DNA from: Pseudonocardia kujensis
Lineage (GTDB): Bacteria; Actinomycetota; Actinomycetes; Mycobacteriales; Pseudonocardiaceae
Direction: 5' to 3'
DNA length: 64,000 nt
Assembly (NCBI RefSeq): GCF_021283305.1
Contig: NZ_JAJSOK010000003.1
Span: 62,001 to 126,000, forward strand
Shown here in pieces: positions 16,733 to 25,789 of this stretch (position 1 is its first letter; every line of letters starts with the position of its first letter). A program made the position numbers and the translations under genes. The notes beneath the pieces were generated by a model that was not told where the DNA came from, searched no databases, and saw only the letters and a list, made by a program, of their open reading frames with translations.

Positions 16733-18045
16733 GCCGGCTGGCTCTCCTTGCTGGTGACGGTCGGGAAGCCCTTGCCGAACAGCAGCACGGGCGTGAGCAC
16801 CTCCGCCGCCTTCCCGCCGGTGAGGACGGGCCAGGCCTTCTCGGCGTCGGCGGTCATGGTGTCGAAGCCCTCGGCCAGGAAGCGGTCCCACAGGCCCACC
16901 TTGAGGGCGTGGCTCTGCAGGAACTCACGGGTGTAGACCATGATCCCGTCGCGGATCTTCTCGTCCCGGGACTTCTTCGCCAGGGCGCGGTACATGCCCA
17001 GGGTGCCCTTGTGACAGCGCTCCGAGATGCGGTCCATCTCCGGGGCGTCCAGCACCCGCAGCTGCGACATCGGAGTGTCGATCTCGTCCCGGGCGAACAC
17101 GACCCCTTCGATCAGGTGATCGAGGTAGTTGGTCGGCTGGGTGAAGGTCGTCATGATCTCGTTGACCGTCGCCGTCACCGTGTCCGAGGGGAAGATCAGC
17201 ACCTCGGTGACGCAGTAGGGCAGGCCCTCCGCGACGCCGGACCACGGGTAGGCGGTCTCGTTGAGGAAGTGGTCGCGCACGATCGCGAACCGGCCGCCCG
17301 GCAGCGGGTACGGGCCGGTGTCGCCCATCCCGGCGCGGCAGTCGTAGTGCAGCATGAAGCCGAACAGCTCGGTCTTCGCGTTGAACTTGCGGAACGCGTC
17401 CCGCGCCGGGCCCTCGAGCGGCTTCGCCTGGTCGACCAGGGTCGCGAGCACGTCGTCGTCCAGGACGGGGACCTGGAAGCCGCGGGCCGACACGAACCCG
17501 GGGCCACCGCCCCACGTGCCGTGCTGGAGCCTGCGGCCGAACTGGATGAAGTCCTCGAGGTCCTCCCGGCGGTCGTCCGGCCCGTGGAAGCCGAGATCGA
17601 CGGCGATGCCACGACCCAGGATCGGGCACACCGAGGCCGCCCAGTTCCGGGTGACGTTGACCTTGGTACCGACCTCGCGGCGCGACGTGGTGGCCAGCTC
17701 CAGCAGCCCGTCGACGCCCAGCTCCTCGGTGAGGATCCGGATGAACTTCGGATAGTTGGCCCACTGCTGGACGAAGGAGACGGTCTCGTACTCCTGGCGC
17801 GGGATCAGTCCGGACTCCCCCTCGGACGCGCGGCCCAGGATGAAGTCCCAGAGGTTCCAGCCCGCATACTCCAGCCAGCTGTTCACCTGGTCGTCGCTCA
17901 GACCGGAGGTGCGGACGTCCGCGTCGGTGGTCTCGATGAAGGGGACGGGCAGGTCGGCGCGGACCTGCTCGTCCCCCGCGGTCCCCTGCGGATACCTGCC
18001 CTTGTACTTCTGCAGCAGCAGCTGGACGTCGATCTCGTCGCTCAC
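16729..18045 (-). CDS. Partner protein of the stand-alone phosphohistidine domain (unknown fold)
   Basis: A 438-residue protein with no motif of a known enzyme. Its sequence is clearly homologous to the C-terminal 440 residues of the fusion protein at 32389-34161: both have GESGLIPRQEYE, GTKVN, GRGIAV, PYPLP.G.F..VRD and EPTNYL/QPTNYL in the same order. The small gene upstream encodes the phosphohistidine domain that is fused in the other locus, so the two almost certainly form one functional unit. It may provide the acceptor-substrate site, as the large subunit of phenylphosphate synthase is thought to do; that is inference. GTG start, 13 nt after the upstream stop. Confidence 0.7.
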   Translation of the reverse strand: MSDEIDVQLLLQKYKGRYPQGTAGDEQVRADLPVPFIETTDADVRTSGLSDDQVNSWLEYAGWNLWDFILGRASEGESGLIPRQEYETVSFVQQWANYPKFIRILTEELGVDGLLELATTSRREVGTKVNVTRNWAASVCPILGRGIAVDLGFHGPDDRREDLEDFIQFGRRLQHGTWGGGPGFVSARGFQVPVLDDDVLATLVDQAKPLEGPARDAFRKFNAKTELFGFMLHYDCRAGMGDTGPYPLPGGRFAIVRDHFLNETAYPWSGVAEGLPYCVTEVLIFPSDTVTATVNEIMTTFTQPTNYLDHLIEGVVFARDEIDTPMSQLRVLDAPEMDRISERCHKGTLGMYRALAKKSRDEKIRDGIMVYTREFLQSHALKVGLWDRFLAEGFDTMTADAEKAWPVLTGGKAAEVLTPVLLFGKGFPTVTSKESQPA

Positions 18046-18058
18046 GTGACTCTCCCGA

Positions 18059-18454
18059 TCACTCGGAGACCAGGAAGACCTGGCCCTTGTCCCCGGTGAT
18101 GTCCAGCCGCACGGTGCTCCCGTCAGCCGGGACGGTCTCCCCCCGAGAGGTCTGGACGCCCTCGCTGAACGCCGTCGACATCACGCACGGGATGGAGAAC
18201 TCGCGCGACAGGATGCCCAGGTGGCTCTCCGGGGCCCCCTGCAGCGTGATCAGGCCTGCGACCCCCGCCATCAGCGCCGGGGACATGAACGTGGTCGTCC
18301 CGCCGCGGGAGATCACGATCGTCTCGGCCACGTCCGGGCCGTCGATGAAGTCCAGCACCTCCTCGGGGGAGTCCAGGAAGCGGATCTTCCCGACGGTGCG
18401 AGCGTCCGACGTGAAGACGTTGATGCCGGTACCGATGAGTGTCTCCGTTGACAA
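18059..18454 (-). CDS. Stand-alone PEP-utilising-enzyme mobile (phosphohistidine) domain
   Basis: A 131-residue protein consisting almost only of the swivelling His domain of PEP-synthase/PPDK-type enzymes. The active His is in GAPESHLGILSREFSIPC (His78 from this start). It has neither an ATP-grasp nor a PEP barrel domain. It matches the N-terminal 150 residues of the fusion at 32389-34161. TTG at 18454 is chosen because GGAGG lies 5 nt upstream; a GTG at 18469 would add 5 residues but has no ribosome site. It is first in the operon with the partner protein, P450 and ferredoxin, downstream of site E. Confidence 0.82.
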   Translation of the reverse strand: MSTETLIGTGINVFTSDARTVGKIRFLDSPEEVLDFIDGPDVAETIVISRGGTTTFMSPALMAGVAGLITLQGAPESHLGILSREFSIPCVMSTAFSEGVQTSRGETVPADGSTVRLDITGDKGQVFLVSE

Positions 18455-18495
18455 CTTCTCCTCCAACACGCTTGGCTGCGGTCAACCGTTAAAAT

Positions 18496-18504
18496 GGTCA
18501 GGCC
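18496..18504. promoter_or_regulatory. GGNCNGACC regulon site E between divergent operons
   Basis: TGGTCAGGCC at 18495-18504 lies between the phosphohistidine-domain/P450 operon (start 18454, minus) and the aldehyde dehydrogenase gene (start 18554, plus). A TATGAT hexamer at 18514-18519 could be the plus-strand -10. One operator could serve both directions. Confidence 0.55.
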
Positions 18505-18553
18505 GAACAGCAGTATGATTGTGGCCCCACTCACCCGTGTCAAGGACGCCTCG

Positions 18554-19999
18554 ATGCCTGTAGACCAGATCGGCGACGTCTACGTCGCCGGCCGCTGGCG
18601 GACCTCCGGGTCCGAGCGGCGCACCGCCGTCGTCGACCCGACCACCGAGGACCCGCTCGCCGAGGTGGTCAGCGCCGACGCCGCGGACGTCGATGCGGCG
18701 GTCCGCGCCGCCGACGCGGTCGCGCGCGACTGGGGCGCCACCCCGGTCGTCGAACGGTGTCGCCTCGTCGTCCGGCTGGCGGAGGAAATCGAGCGACGAG
18801 CGTCCGGCCTCACCGAGACGATCACCCGGGAGAACGGGACGCCGGTCGCCGAGTCGGCGCACGCCCCGACCACCGCGGCCGCGCACCTGCGGCACTGCGC
18901 CGAGGTCGGCCCGTCGCTCTTCGCCGAGGACGTGCGCCCCAACCCGATGGCGCCGGGCGACACGCTGGTCCAGCGCAGGCCGCTCGGCGTGGCCGGGCTG
19001 ATCACGCCGTGGAACTACCCGCTCAGCCTGATCGTGGTGAAGCTCGGCCCGGCGCTCGTCGCCGGATGCCCGGTCGTGATCAAGCCCGCGGCCGAGACCC
19101 CCCTGGCCGCGCGGATGCTGATGGACGCGGTCGAGGCCGCCGGGCTCCCCGCCGGCGTCGTCAACCTGGTCACCGGGGACGGAGCGACCGGCCAGGCCCT
19201 CGTGGAGCACCCGCTCGTCCGCACGATCTCCTTCACCGGCTCGACGGCGGTCGGGCGCAGCATCGGGGAGGCGTGCGGACGGGCCCTGCGGCCCGTGGTG
19301 CTCGAGCTCGGCGGCAAGTCGCCCGCCCTCGTGCTCGACGACGCCGATCCCGAGGTCATCGCCCGCAGCATCCTCAAGGTCTCGATGCGCAACACGGGAC
19401 AGACCTGCAAGGCCTGCACCCGGCTCATCGTCCCGAACACCAGACGCGGGGAGATCGTCGACCTGGTTGCGGACGTCGTGTCGTCCGCGCCGCTCGGGGA
19501 CCCGTTCGATCCGTCGACGTTCTTCGGCCCGCTCGTCTCCGCCCGCCAGCGCGACCGGGTGCTGGGCTACCTGGAGAGCGGGCACGCCGAGGGGGCCAAG
19601 GCCGTCGTCGGCGGCGGCACGCCCGCCGGGCGGGACCGCGGCTTCTTCGTGGAGCCCACCGTGTTCGACGACGTCACCCCGTCGATGCGGATCGCCAGGG
19701 AGGAGATCTTCGGCCCGGTGCTGTCGGTGCTGGGCTACGACGGCCTCGACGAGGGCGTCGCGCTCGCGAACGACACCCCCTACGGCCTGGCGGCCACGAT
19801 CTTCTCCCGGGACGAGGGGCGAGCCGCCGCGGTCGCCGTCCGCATCGAGGCGGGCACCATCGGGATCAACCACTACGGCTCCAACGCCGCCGCCCCCTTC
19901 GCCGGTCACAGGGACAGCGGGCTCGGCGTCGAGTTCGGCCTCGAGGGCATCGAGGAGTACCTCGCCCTGACCTCCGTCCACCGTCTCCCCCGCGGCTGA
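18554..19999 (+). CDS. NAD(P)-dependent aldehyde dehydrogenase
   Basis: A 481-residue aldehyde dehydrogenase. The motif PWNYPLSL is near residue 155, the general-base Glu is in LELGGKSP near 253, and the nucleophilic Cys is in NTGQTCKACTR near 287. It oxidises an aldehyde to an acid, which would then feed a CoA ligase. The ATG at 18554 has AAGGA 7 nt upstream; an in-frame upstream ATG would add 20 unrelated residues reaching into site E. It is followed at 38 nt by a zinc alcohol dehydrogenase gene, so the pair could take an alcohol to an acid. Confidence 0.92.
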   Translation: MPVDQIGDVYVAGRWRTSGSERRTAVVDPTTEDPLAEVVSADAADVDAAVRAADAVARDWGATPVVERCRLVVRLAEEIERRASGLTETITRENGTPVAESAHAPTTAAAHLRHCAEVGPSLFAEDVRPNPMAPGDTLVQRRPLGVAGLITPWNYPLSLIVVKLGPALVAGCPVVIKPAAETPLAARMLMDAVEAAGLPAGVVNLVTGDGATGQALVEHPLVRTISFTGSTAVGRSIGEACGRALRPVVLELGGKSPALVLDDADPEVIARSILKVSMRNTGQTCKACTRLIVPNTRRGEIVDLVADVVSSAPLGDPFDPSTFFGPLVSARQRDRVLGYLESGHAEGAKAVVGGGTPAGRDRGFFVEPTVFDDVTPSMRIAREEIFGPVLSVLGYDGLDEGVALANDTPYGLAATIFSRDEGRAAAVAVRIEAGTIGINHYGSNAAAPFAGHRDSGLGVEFGLEGIEEYLALTSVHRLPRG

Positions 20000-20037
20000 C
20001 CAGCCCTCGACCAGCCCCCCAGACAGGAGCAGCAACG

Positions 20038-21117
20038 ATGCGAGCAGCAGTCCAGTGGACCTCCGGCGGCCCGTTCGAGATCGGCGACGTCGACCTCACC
20101 CCGGCTGGCCCAGGCGAGGTCGGCGTCCGACTTCGCGCGGCGGGGGTGTGCGCCTCGGACCTGTCGTTGACCACGGTTTTCGGTCAGCCCACCCCCGTCG
20201 TACTGGGGCACGAGGGCGTCGGGGTCGTCGACGAGCTCGGCGAGGGCGTGGCCGACCTGGAGATCGGGCAGCACGTCCTGGTGCTCTGGGTGCCGTCGTG
20301 CGGGGAGTGCGCACCGTGCCTGCGGGGCGACGAGCACCTCTGTGCCCGCCGGACCTCCACCGCGGACGCGCGGGCGGGCAGGGAGCACACCGCGACCCAC
20401 CGCCTCTCGATCGACGGCGAGCCCGTCCACCAGGGCATGAACACGGCGACCTTCGCCGAGCGCACCGTGCTGCGGCGGCGGGCGGTCCTGCCCGTCCCGC
20501 AGGACGTGCCCTTCCCGGTCGCGGCCATGCTCGGCTGCGCCGTCCCGACCGGCGTCGGCGCCGCGCTGCGGAGCGCGAGCGTCTCGCCGGGCGACACGCT
20601 CGCGGTGATCGGCGCCGGCGCGGTCGGCCTGAACGCGATCCTCGGGGCCGTGGTCGCGGGCGCGGCGCGACTCATCGCAGTGGACCCGACCGAGCGACGC
20701 CGGAGGACCGCGCTGAGCCTCGGCGCCACCGAGGCGATGACGCCCGAGGAGTTCGCCGACCGGGCGAAGGACCTCGACGTCGTCATCGACGCGGTGGGGC
20801 AGCCGCCGACCGTGCTCGCGGCCTGGAAGGCCGTGCGGAGGGGCGGGACCGTCACCGTGGTCGGAGCCGGGCGCCCGGGCGACACCGTGCCGCTGTCGGC
20901 CTACGAGCTCTTCCACGACGACAAGAAGCTCACCGGCAGCTTCCACGGGGGCATCAGCATGCGCCGGGACATCCACATGCTCGTCGACCTCTGGCGGGCC
21001 GGGCGGCTGCCGATCGAGAGGCTGATCAGCGGCACCGCAGACCTCAAGGAGATCAACGAGGTGGTCGCCGCGCAGCGGGACGGGTCGGTGGTGCGCACCG
21101 TCCTCACGATGGACTGA
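20038..21117 (+). CDS. Zinc-dependent alcohol dehydrogenase (MDR superfamily)
   Basis: A 359-residue zinc alcohol dehydrogenase of the class-III-like group. Catalytic zinc ligands are in GVCASDL near residue 37 and LGHEGVG near 60. The four-Cys structural zinc loop is CGECAPCLRGDEHLC, and the NAD-binding motif is VIGAGAVGLNAI. The ATG at 20038 follows an AGGAGC ribosome site. It probably works with the aldehyde dehydrogenase just upstream. Its last 14 nt overlap the 3' end of the convergent phosphatase gene. Confidence 0.92.
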   Translation: MRAAVQWTSGGPFEIGDVDLTPAGPGEVGVRLRAAGVCASDLSLTTVFGQPTPVVLGHEGVGVVDELGEGVADLEIGQHVLVLWVPSCGECAPCLRGDEHLCARRTSTADARAGREHTATHRLSIDGEPVHQGMNTATFAERTVLRRRAVLPVPQDVPFPVAAMLGCAVPTGVGAALRSASVSPGDTLAVIGAGAVGLNAILGAVVAGAARLIAVDPTERRRRTALSLGATEAMTPEEFADRAKDLDVVIDAVGQPPTVLAAWKAVRRGGTVTVVGAGRPGDTVPLSAYELFHDDKKLTGSFHGGISMRRDIHMLVDLWRAGRLPIERLISGTADLKEINEVVAAQRDGSVVRTVLTMD

Positions 21118-21919
21118 GCAGGTTCGCCCGGAGCGAGTCGATCTCGCTCCAGGTGACCCCGCAGCGGTCGACGAGGAAGCCGGTGACGGACCCGCACTCG
21201 ACATCCAGCCCGGTCAGCGCCTCCTCCATGGCCGCCGCCGGGCTGTCGAACAGCGTTGCGACGGCGGCGAGGTCGATGCCTTCGAACAGGTCGGCGTACG
21301 CCTGCACCCGGTCGGGCCGCAGGACTCCGGTCAGCGCGTAGTCCGCCACGACGACCTCGCGGGCGACACCGAGCGCCTCCAGCAGGAGCGCCACCAGCAG
21401 GCCGGTCCGGTCCTTGCCCGCGGCGCAGTGGATCAGCACCGGGTGCCTGCCGGGGTCGGCCAGGATTCGCAGCCCGGCACCGAACTCGACGGTCCGCCTG
21501 CGCAGCGTGAGGGCGTAGTACCCGGCCATGTCCGCGGCGGTGAACCCGGTCCGCACTCCGGTCCGGATCTCCCGGACGTAGTCCGTGTCGCCCTCGCCGC
21601 CCTCCTCGATGGGCAGCGCGACGTAGTCGGCTCCGGTCGCCTCCGGCCAGGACGAGGCGATCCGCTCCGCCTCCCCGGCGGACCGCAGGTCGAGCACCGT
21701 GCGGACACCCAGCGCGCGGTAGGCGTCGGTGTGCTCGGGCAGCCACGCCGTGCACCGTGTGGTGGTGCCCGGGGCCACGAGGGCCTCGGCCCGGTAGACC
21801 CGCCCGCTCAGCACGGCACGCCCGTCCTCGGTGGGCGTCCCGCCGAGATCGCGGAGGTTGGTCGTGGCCCCCACCGGTCGGTGAGTGGACCGGACATCCC
21901 AGGCCGCCGTCTCGTCCAT
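21104..21919 (-). CDS. Tyrosine/dual-specificity-type phosphatase (CX5R)
   Basis: A 271-residue phosphatase of the bacterial tyrosine-phosphatase group related to M. tuberculosis PtpB. The P-loop is HCAAGKDRTG near residue 165, with nucleophile Cys and Arg in CX5R spacing, and a TNLRDLGG N-terminal motif. Members dephosphorylate phosphoproteins or phosphoinositides. Here it lies among PEP-mobile-domain genes, so a phosphorylated metabolite is a reasonable alternative substrate. A decayed relative lies next to the second P450 (30394-31112). The ATG at 21919 is 32 nt from site F and divergent from the ligase at 22029. Confidence 0.88.
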   Translation of the reverse strand: MDETAAWDVRSTHRPVGATTNLRDLGGTPTEDGRAVLSGRVYRAEALVAPGTTTRCTAWLPEHTDAYRALGVRTVLDLRSAGEAERIASSWPEATGADYVALPIEEGGEGDTDYVREIRTGVRTGFTAADMAGYYALTLRRRTVEFGAGLRILADPGRHPVLIHCAAGKDRTGLLVALLLEALGVAREVVVADYALTGVLRPDRVQAYADLFEGIDLAAVATLFDSPAAAMEEALTGLDVECGSVTGFLVDRCGVTWSEIDSLRANLLSPS

Positions 21920-21950
21920 GGTCGACAGTGTGCACCGGTGTTGAATTTTC

Positions 21951-21969
21951 GGCCAGACCATTGTAATTT
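21951..21969 (+). promoter_or_regulatory. GGNCNGACC regulon site F with -10 element
   Basis: Plus-strand GGCCAGACC (21951-21959), 4 nt spacer ATTG, then TAATTT (21964-21969), 60 nt before the ligase ATG. A short dyad TTCGGACCGAA follows at 21968-21978. The site lies in the divergent gap with the phosphatase gene and could regulate both. Confidence 0.6.
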
Positions 21970-22028
21970 CGGACCGAATCGGGGCGCCCTTCCGGTACCG
22001 CCGGACCGACCATCCAGGACGGAAATCG

Positions 22029-23699
22029 ATGGAGATTCCCACCGTGAGCGACCGCTACTCGGCGGCCGAGGTGCAGGGGTACTACGACTCCGGCTGTTGG
22101 ACCACGGAGACGTTCGCCCAGCTCATCACCCGCCAGGCCGAGGTCTGGGGCGACAAGACGTTCGTGACGGACGGATCGACGTCGTACCGCTACGCCGAGG
22201 TGCGCGACCGCTCGGCACGGTTGGCGCTGGGCCTGCGCGAGCGCGGCGTCCGGGCGGGCGACCGGGTGGCCGTCCAGCTGCCGAACTGGTCGGAGTTCGT
22301 GGTCGTGGCCGCCGCCGTCGCGCGACTCGGCGCGATCATGGTGCCGATCATGCCGGTCTACCGGCGGGACGAGGTCGGGCACGTGCTCGACGACGCCCGG
22401 GTGTCGGTCGTGGTGACCCCCGCGATCTTCCGAGGCTTCGACCACCTCGGGATGTACCGCGATCTCGCGGCCACCAGGCCGACCGTGCACACCGTCGTCG
22501 CCGTGCGTGCGGACGTCGTCCCCGAGGGCGTGCTCACCACGCTCGCCGCGGTGACCCCCGACGTCGACCCGGCGGAGGCCGTCGCCTCGATCGGCACCCC
22601 GGTGACGGCCGACGACCCGTTAGTGATCGTCTACACGTCGGGCACGACGGCCCGGCCCAAGGGCTGTGTGCACACCTTCAACACCTACGCCTCCGGTGCC
22701 AGGGGGCTGACCGAGGCGTTCGCCTACTCCGCGGACGACGTGGGCTTCAGCCCGTCCCCGATCACCCACACCACAGGCCTGGTGACCGGGATACTGATGC
22801 CGCTGCTCGCCGGCGGCTCGACACACGTGATGGCCGAGTGGGAGCCGAAGCGCGGCCTGGTCGAGATCGCCCGCTACGGCTGCTCGGTGGCGGTCACGGC
22901 CACCACCTTCCTGCAGATGCTGCTCGACGCGTTCGACCCTGCCGAGCACGACACCTCCAGCCTGCGGGTCTGGGTCTCCGCGGGGGCGCCGATCCCCCGC
23001 TCGGTGGTCGAGCGGGCCCGCACGGTACTGCCTGGCGCCAAGATCCTCAGCCTCTACGGGCGCAGCGAGAACCTCACCACCACGACCTGCACGGTCGTGG
23101 ACGATCCCGAGCGCGCGCTGGTCTCCGACGGCGCCCCGCTGCCCGGTGCCGCCGTCGAGATCGTCGACGAGGCGGGGGCGATCGTCCCGCAGGGCGAGGA
23201 GGGCGACATCGCCTACAGGGGGCCGAGTCACATGCTGGGCTACCTCGGGCGCCCGGAGGAGACCGCCGAGCTGTACACCGCCCGCGGCTTCTCCCGGTCC
23301 GGCGACCTCGGCCGGATGGACGCCGACGGCTACGTCCGGGTCACCGGGCGCACCAAGGACATCGTCATCCGCGGAGGCATGAACATAAGCGTCCGGGAGC
23401 TGGAGGACCTGCTCGTCGAGCACCCCGGCGTCGGCAGCTCGGCCGTCGTCGGGATGCCGGACGTGCGGCTCGGCGAACGGGTCTGCTGCTACGTGGTTCC
23501 GGCGGACGCGGCCCGCCCGCCGTCCCTGGAGGAGCTCAAGTCCTACCTTCTGGAGCGTGGCGTCGCGATCCAGAAGACCCCCGAGCGACTCGAGCTCGTC
23601 GAGAGCCTGCCGACGACGGCCACGGGCAAGATCCAGAAGCACCTGCTCCGGGACGACATCGCCCGCAAGATCGCCCGGGTCGCACCGACCCGCGCCTGA
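22029..23699 (+). CDS. AMP-forming acyl-CoA ligase (cyclohexanecarboxylate-CoA-ligase-like)
   Basis: A 556-residue ANL ligase. A3 is VYTSGTTARPKGCVHTF near residue 200, A8 is VRVTGRTKDIVIRGGMNIS near 440, and the A10 Lys is in TTATGKIQKHLLRDD near 535. It is a close paralogue of the 549-residue ligase at 26676-28325, which shares the DRY...E.V...Y/F..GW N-terminal pattern. The ATG at 22029 is kept because that pattern starts at the same distance in both; a GTG at 22044 is an alternative. It forms an operon with the PPDK-like and dehydratase genes. The acid substrate is unknown, possibly cyclic or branched. Confidence 0.92.
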   Translation: MEIPTVSDRYSAAEVQGYYDSGCWTTETFAQLITRQAEVWGDKTFVTDGSTSYRYAEVRDRSARLALGLRERGVRAGDRVAVQLPNWSEFVVVAAAVARLGAIMVPIMPVYRRDEVGHVLDDARVSVVVTPAIFRGFDHLGMYRDLAATRPTVHTVVAVRADVVPEGVLTTLAAVTPDVDPAEAVASIGTPVTADDPLVIVYTSGTTARPKGCVHTFNTYASGARGLTEAFAYSADDVGFSPSPITHTTGLVTGILMPLLAGGSTHVMAEWEPKRGLVEIARYGCSVAVTATTFLQMLLDAFDPAEHDTSSLRVWVSAGAPIPRSVVERARTVLPGAKILSLYGRSENLTTTTCTVVDDPERALVSDGAPLPGAAVEIVDEAGAIVPQGEEGDIAYRGPSHMLGYLGRPEETAELYTARGFSRSGDLGRMDADGYVRVTGRTKDIVIRGGMNISVRELEDLLVEHPGVGSSAVVGMPDVRLGERVCCYVVPADAARPPSLEELKSYLLERGVAIQKTPERLELVESLPTTATGKIQKHLLRDDIARKIARVAPTRA

Positions 23700-23744
23700 C
23701 TCGGCGGCGCACCGTCCCGACGACACATCCAGAGGACCGCAACG

Positions 23745-25352
23745 ATGCCCTCCCCGACCACAGTCGCCGACGCCCCGTCGAGCGTCGCGGTGTTCCCCTT
23801 CGACCACGACCACGGAGTGCCGGCCCGTGGCCTGGCGGACGTCCTCGGCGGCAAGGGGGCCGGCCTTGCCGAGATGACCACGGCGCTCGGGCTCCCCGTT
23901 CCGCCCGGCTTCACCATCACCGTCGGCACCTGTCGCCGCTACCTGGCGGGCGGCTGGCCCGCCGAGCTCGACGGGCTGGTCACCGACCACGTCGAGCGGC
24001 TCGGCCGGATCCTGGGCAGGCGGTTCGGCGATCCGGCGGACCCGCTGCTGCTCGCCGTGCGCAGCGGCGCCCCGCGATCGATGCCGGGCATGTTGGACAC
24101 CGTGCTCAACCTGGGCCTCAGCGACGAGACGGTGCTCGGGCTGGCCGCCGCCTCCGGGGACGAGCGGTTCGCCTGGGACTGCTACCGCCGCTTCGTGCGG
24201 ATGTACGCCACGACGGTGCTCGGGGTGGACGATCTCGGCGAGGAGGCTCCCGCGGACGACATCGACGCGCTGCGGGCGGAGATCGCCCGGGTGCGCGCGA
24301 CCGTCGAGATCCCGCAGGACCCGCGCTCGCAGCTGTGCGGGGCGATCGAGGCCGTATTCCGCTCGTGTGGCAGCGAGCGGGCGCTGGCCTACGCGCAGCG
24401 CGAGCAGATCGACGGCGCCCTGGCCACGGCCGTGAACGTGCAGGCCATGGTGTTCGGCAACCGGGGCGGCGAGTCCGGAACCGGGGTGGTGTTCACCCGG
24501 GACCCGTCCACGGGCGAGGCCCGCCGCTACGGCGACTACCTGCCGCGCGCCCAGGGCGAGGACGTGGTGTCCGGCGTCGCCCGCACGCAGACGATCGAGT
24601 CCCTCAGGGCCGAGCTGCCCGCGATCTGGACCGAGCTGGACGGGGTGCTCGACCGGCTCGAGCAGCACTACGCGGACATCTGCGACGTCGAGTTCACCGT
24701 GGAGCAGGGCAGGCTGTGGGTCCTGCAGACCCGGATCGGGAAGCGCAGTGCCGTGGCCGCGGTCCGCGCGGCGGTGCAGATGGCCGAGGAGCCGGACTGC
24801 CCGCTCACGCGGGAGCAGGCGGTGGCCCGGGTCGACCCGGAGGTCCGGGCGGCCGCACGGAAGGCGGTGCTGGCCGCGGCCGGGGTGGCACAGCGCGGCG
24901 AGGCGGTCGCGAAGGGACTCGGCGCCTCACCCGGGCGGGTCACCGGGAAGGCGGTGTTCAGCTCGGAGGAGGCCGCGGACGCCGGGGAGGACGAGGACCT
25001 CGTGCTCATCCGGCCCGAGACGAGCCCGCAGGACGTGCCCGGCATGGCGGTGTCGGTCGGCGTGATCACCGGGACCGGCGGGCTGGTCAGCCATGCCGCC
25101 GTCGTCGCGCGCGGCTGGGGGCTGCCCGCCGTCGTCGGGGCGGAGGACCTGGAGATCACCGGCGAGGGAGCCCGGACGCGGGACGGCCGGTTCACCATCG
25201 CGGCAGGCGATCTCGTGACACTCGACGGCACCACCGGCGAGATCTGGCTCGGCGACGACCCCGCCGCCACGGACGGGCCCGCCACCGACGAGGAGGCCGT
25301 ACTGTGCGAGCACCTGCCCGAGCTGGCGCTGTTGGAGGAGTGGGCGGGATGA
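23745..25352 (+). CDS. PPDK-like protein with ATP-grasp and His domains but no PEP/pyruvate barrel
   Basis: A 535-residue protein. Residues 35-340 match the N-terminal ATP-grasp half of pyruvate phosphate dikinase (GGKGAGLAEM, SGAPRSMPGMLDTVLNLG, LQTRIGKRSA). Residues about 385-515 are the phosphohistidine domain, with the His near 449 in GGLVSHAAVVARGWGLPAVVG. True PPDK continues for about 350 further residues of PEP/pyruvate TIM barrel; here the protein simply ends and the ATGA stop overlaps the next start, so this is a clean architecture rather than an obvious break. It could phosphorylate its own His from ATP and pass phosphate to a non-pyruvate acceptor or to the mobile-domain proteins of this regulon. 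Confidence 0.85.
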   Translation: MPSPTTVADAPSSVAVFPFDHDHGVPARGLADVLGGKGAGLAEMTTALGLPVPPGFTITVGTCRRYLAGGWPAELDGLVTDHVERLGRILGRRFGDPADPLLLAVRSGAPRSMPGMLDTVLNLGLSDETVLGLAAASGDERFAWDCYRRFVRMYATTVLGVDDLGEEAPADDIDALRAEIARVRATVEIPQDPRSQLCGAIEAVFRSCGSERALAYAQREQIDGALATAVNVQAMVFGNRGGESGTGVVFTRDPSTGEARRYGDYLPRAQGEDVVSGVARTQTIESLRAELPAIWTELDGVLDRLEQHYADICDVEFTVEQGRLWVLQTRIGKRSAVAAVRAAVQMAEEPDCPLTREQAVARVDPEVRAAARKAVLAAAGVAQRGEAVAKGLGASPGRVTGKAVFSSEEAADAGEDEDLVLIRPETSPQDVPGMAVSVGVITGTGGLVSHAAVVARGWGLPAVVGAEDLEITGEGARTRDGRFTIAAGDLVTLDGTTGEIWLGDDPAATDGPATDEEAVLCEHLPELALLEEWAG

Positions 25353-25789
25353 ACATCGGAGACGTCGTCGACGAGGTGGGGTTTACCGTGGAGGAGGGCA
25401 AGATCGACGAGTTCGCCGCGGCGACCACGGCCCTGGACCCGGTGCACTCGGACCCCGCCGCCGCCGGGTAGCGGGCCTCTCCGCGGTGGCCGCCACCCCC
25501 ACCCACGTCGTGGTGAGCGGGCACCACCGGGACCAGCGAGCCATGGTCGAGAAGCTCGGCCCGGCCCTGGAACGCGTCATGGTCGGCGGGGTGCGCTGGC
25601 GCTACCACCGGCCATTGGTGGCGGGCGACCGGCTGCGAGGCGCCCGCACGCTCGTCGGGGACGAGGAGGTGGGGGGCCGGTCCGGGATCCCGCCCGATGC
25701 GCAGGCTCACCCTGGAGACCCGGTTCCTCGACGAGGCGGGCGAGACCGCCGTCGAGTGGCGCGAGACCGTGGTGGAGCGTGGCCGGTGA
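25349..25789 (+). pseudogene. FAS1-like/MaoC N-terminal dehydratase with two compensating frameshifts
   Basis: The gene opens with ATG overlapping the PPDK-like stop and reads MNIGDVVDEVGFTVEEGK, then stops at 25471. Good family sequence continues in the next frame (VAATPTHVVVSGHHRDQRAM, VGGVRWRYHRPLVAGDRL) to about 25690, and returns to the first frame for RRLTLETRFLDEAGETAVEW up to a TGA at 25787-25789. The two shifts cancel. A GGGGGG run near 25671 is a plausible indel spot for the second. It may be a true pseudogene or two sequencing indels. The intact product would be the N-terminal hot-dog subunit of a two-part enoyl-CoA hydratase. Confidence 0.75.

Noticed and set aside
21428-25471. 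A 1347-codon open frame on the plus strand overlapping ligase and PPDK-like genes
   Set aside because: It is Arg/Gly/Pro-rich without domains, and the other frame holds two clear enzymes. Long empty frames are expected at this GC content.
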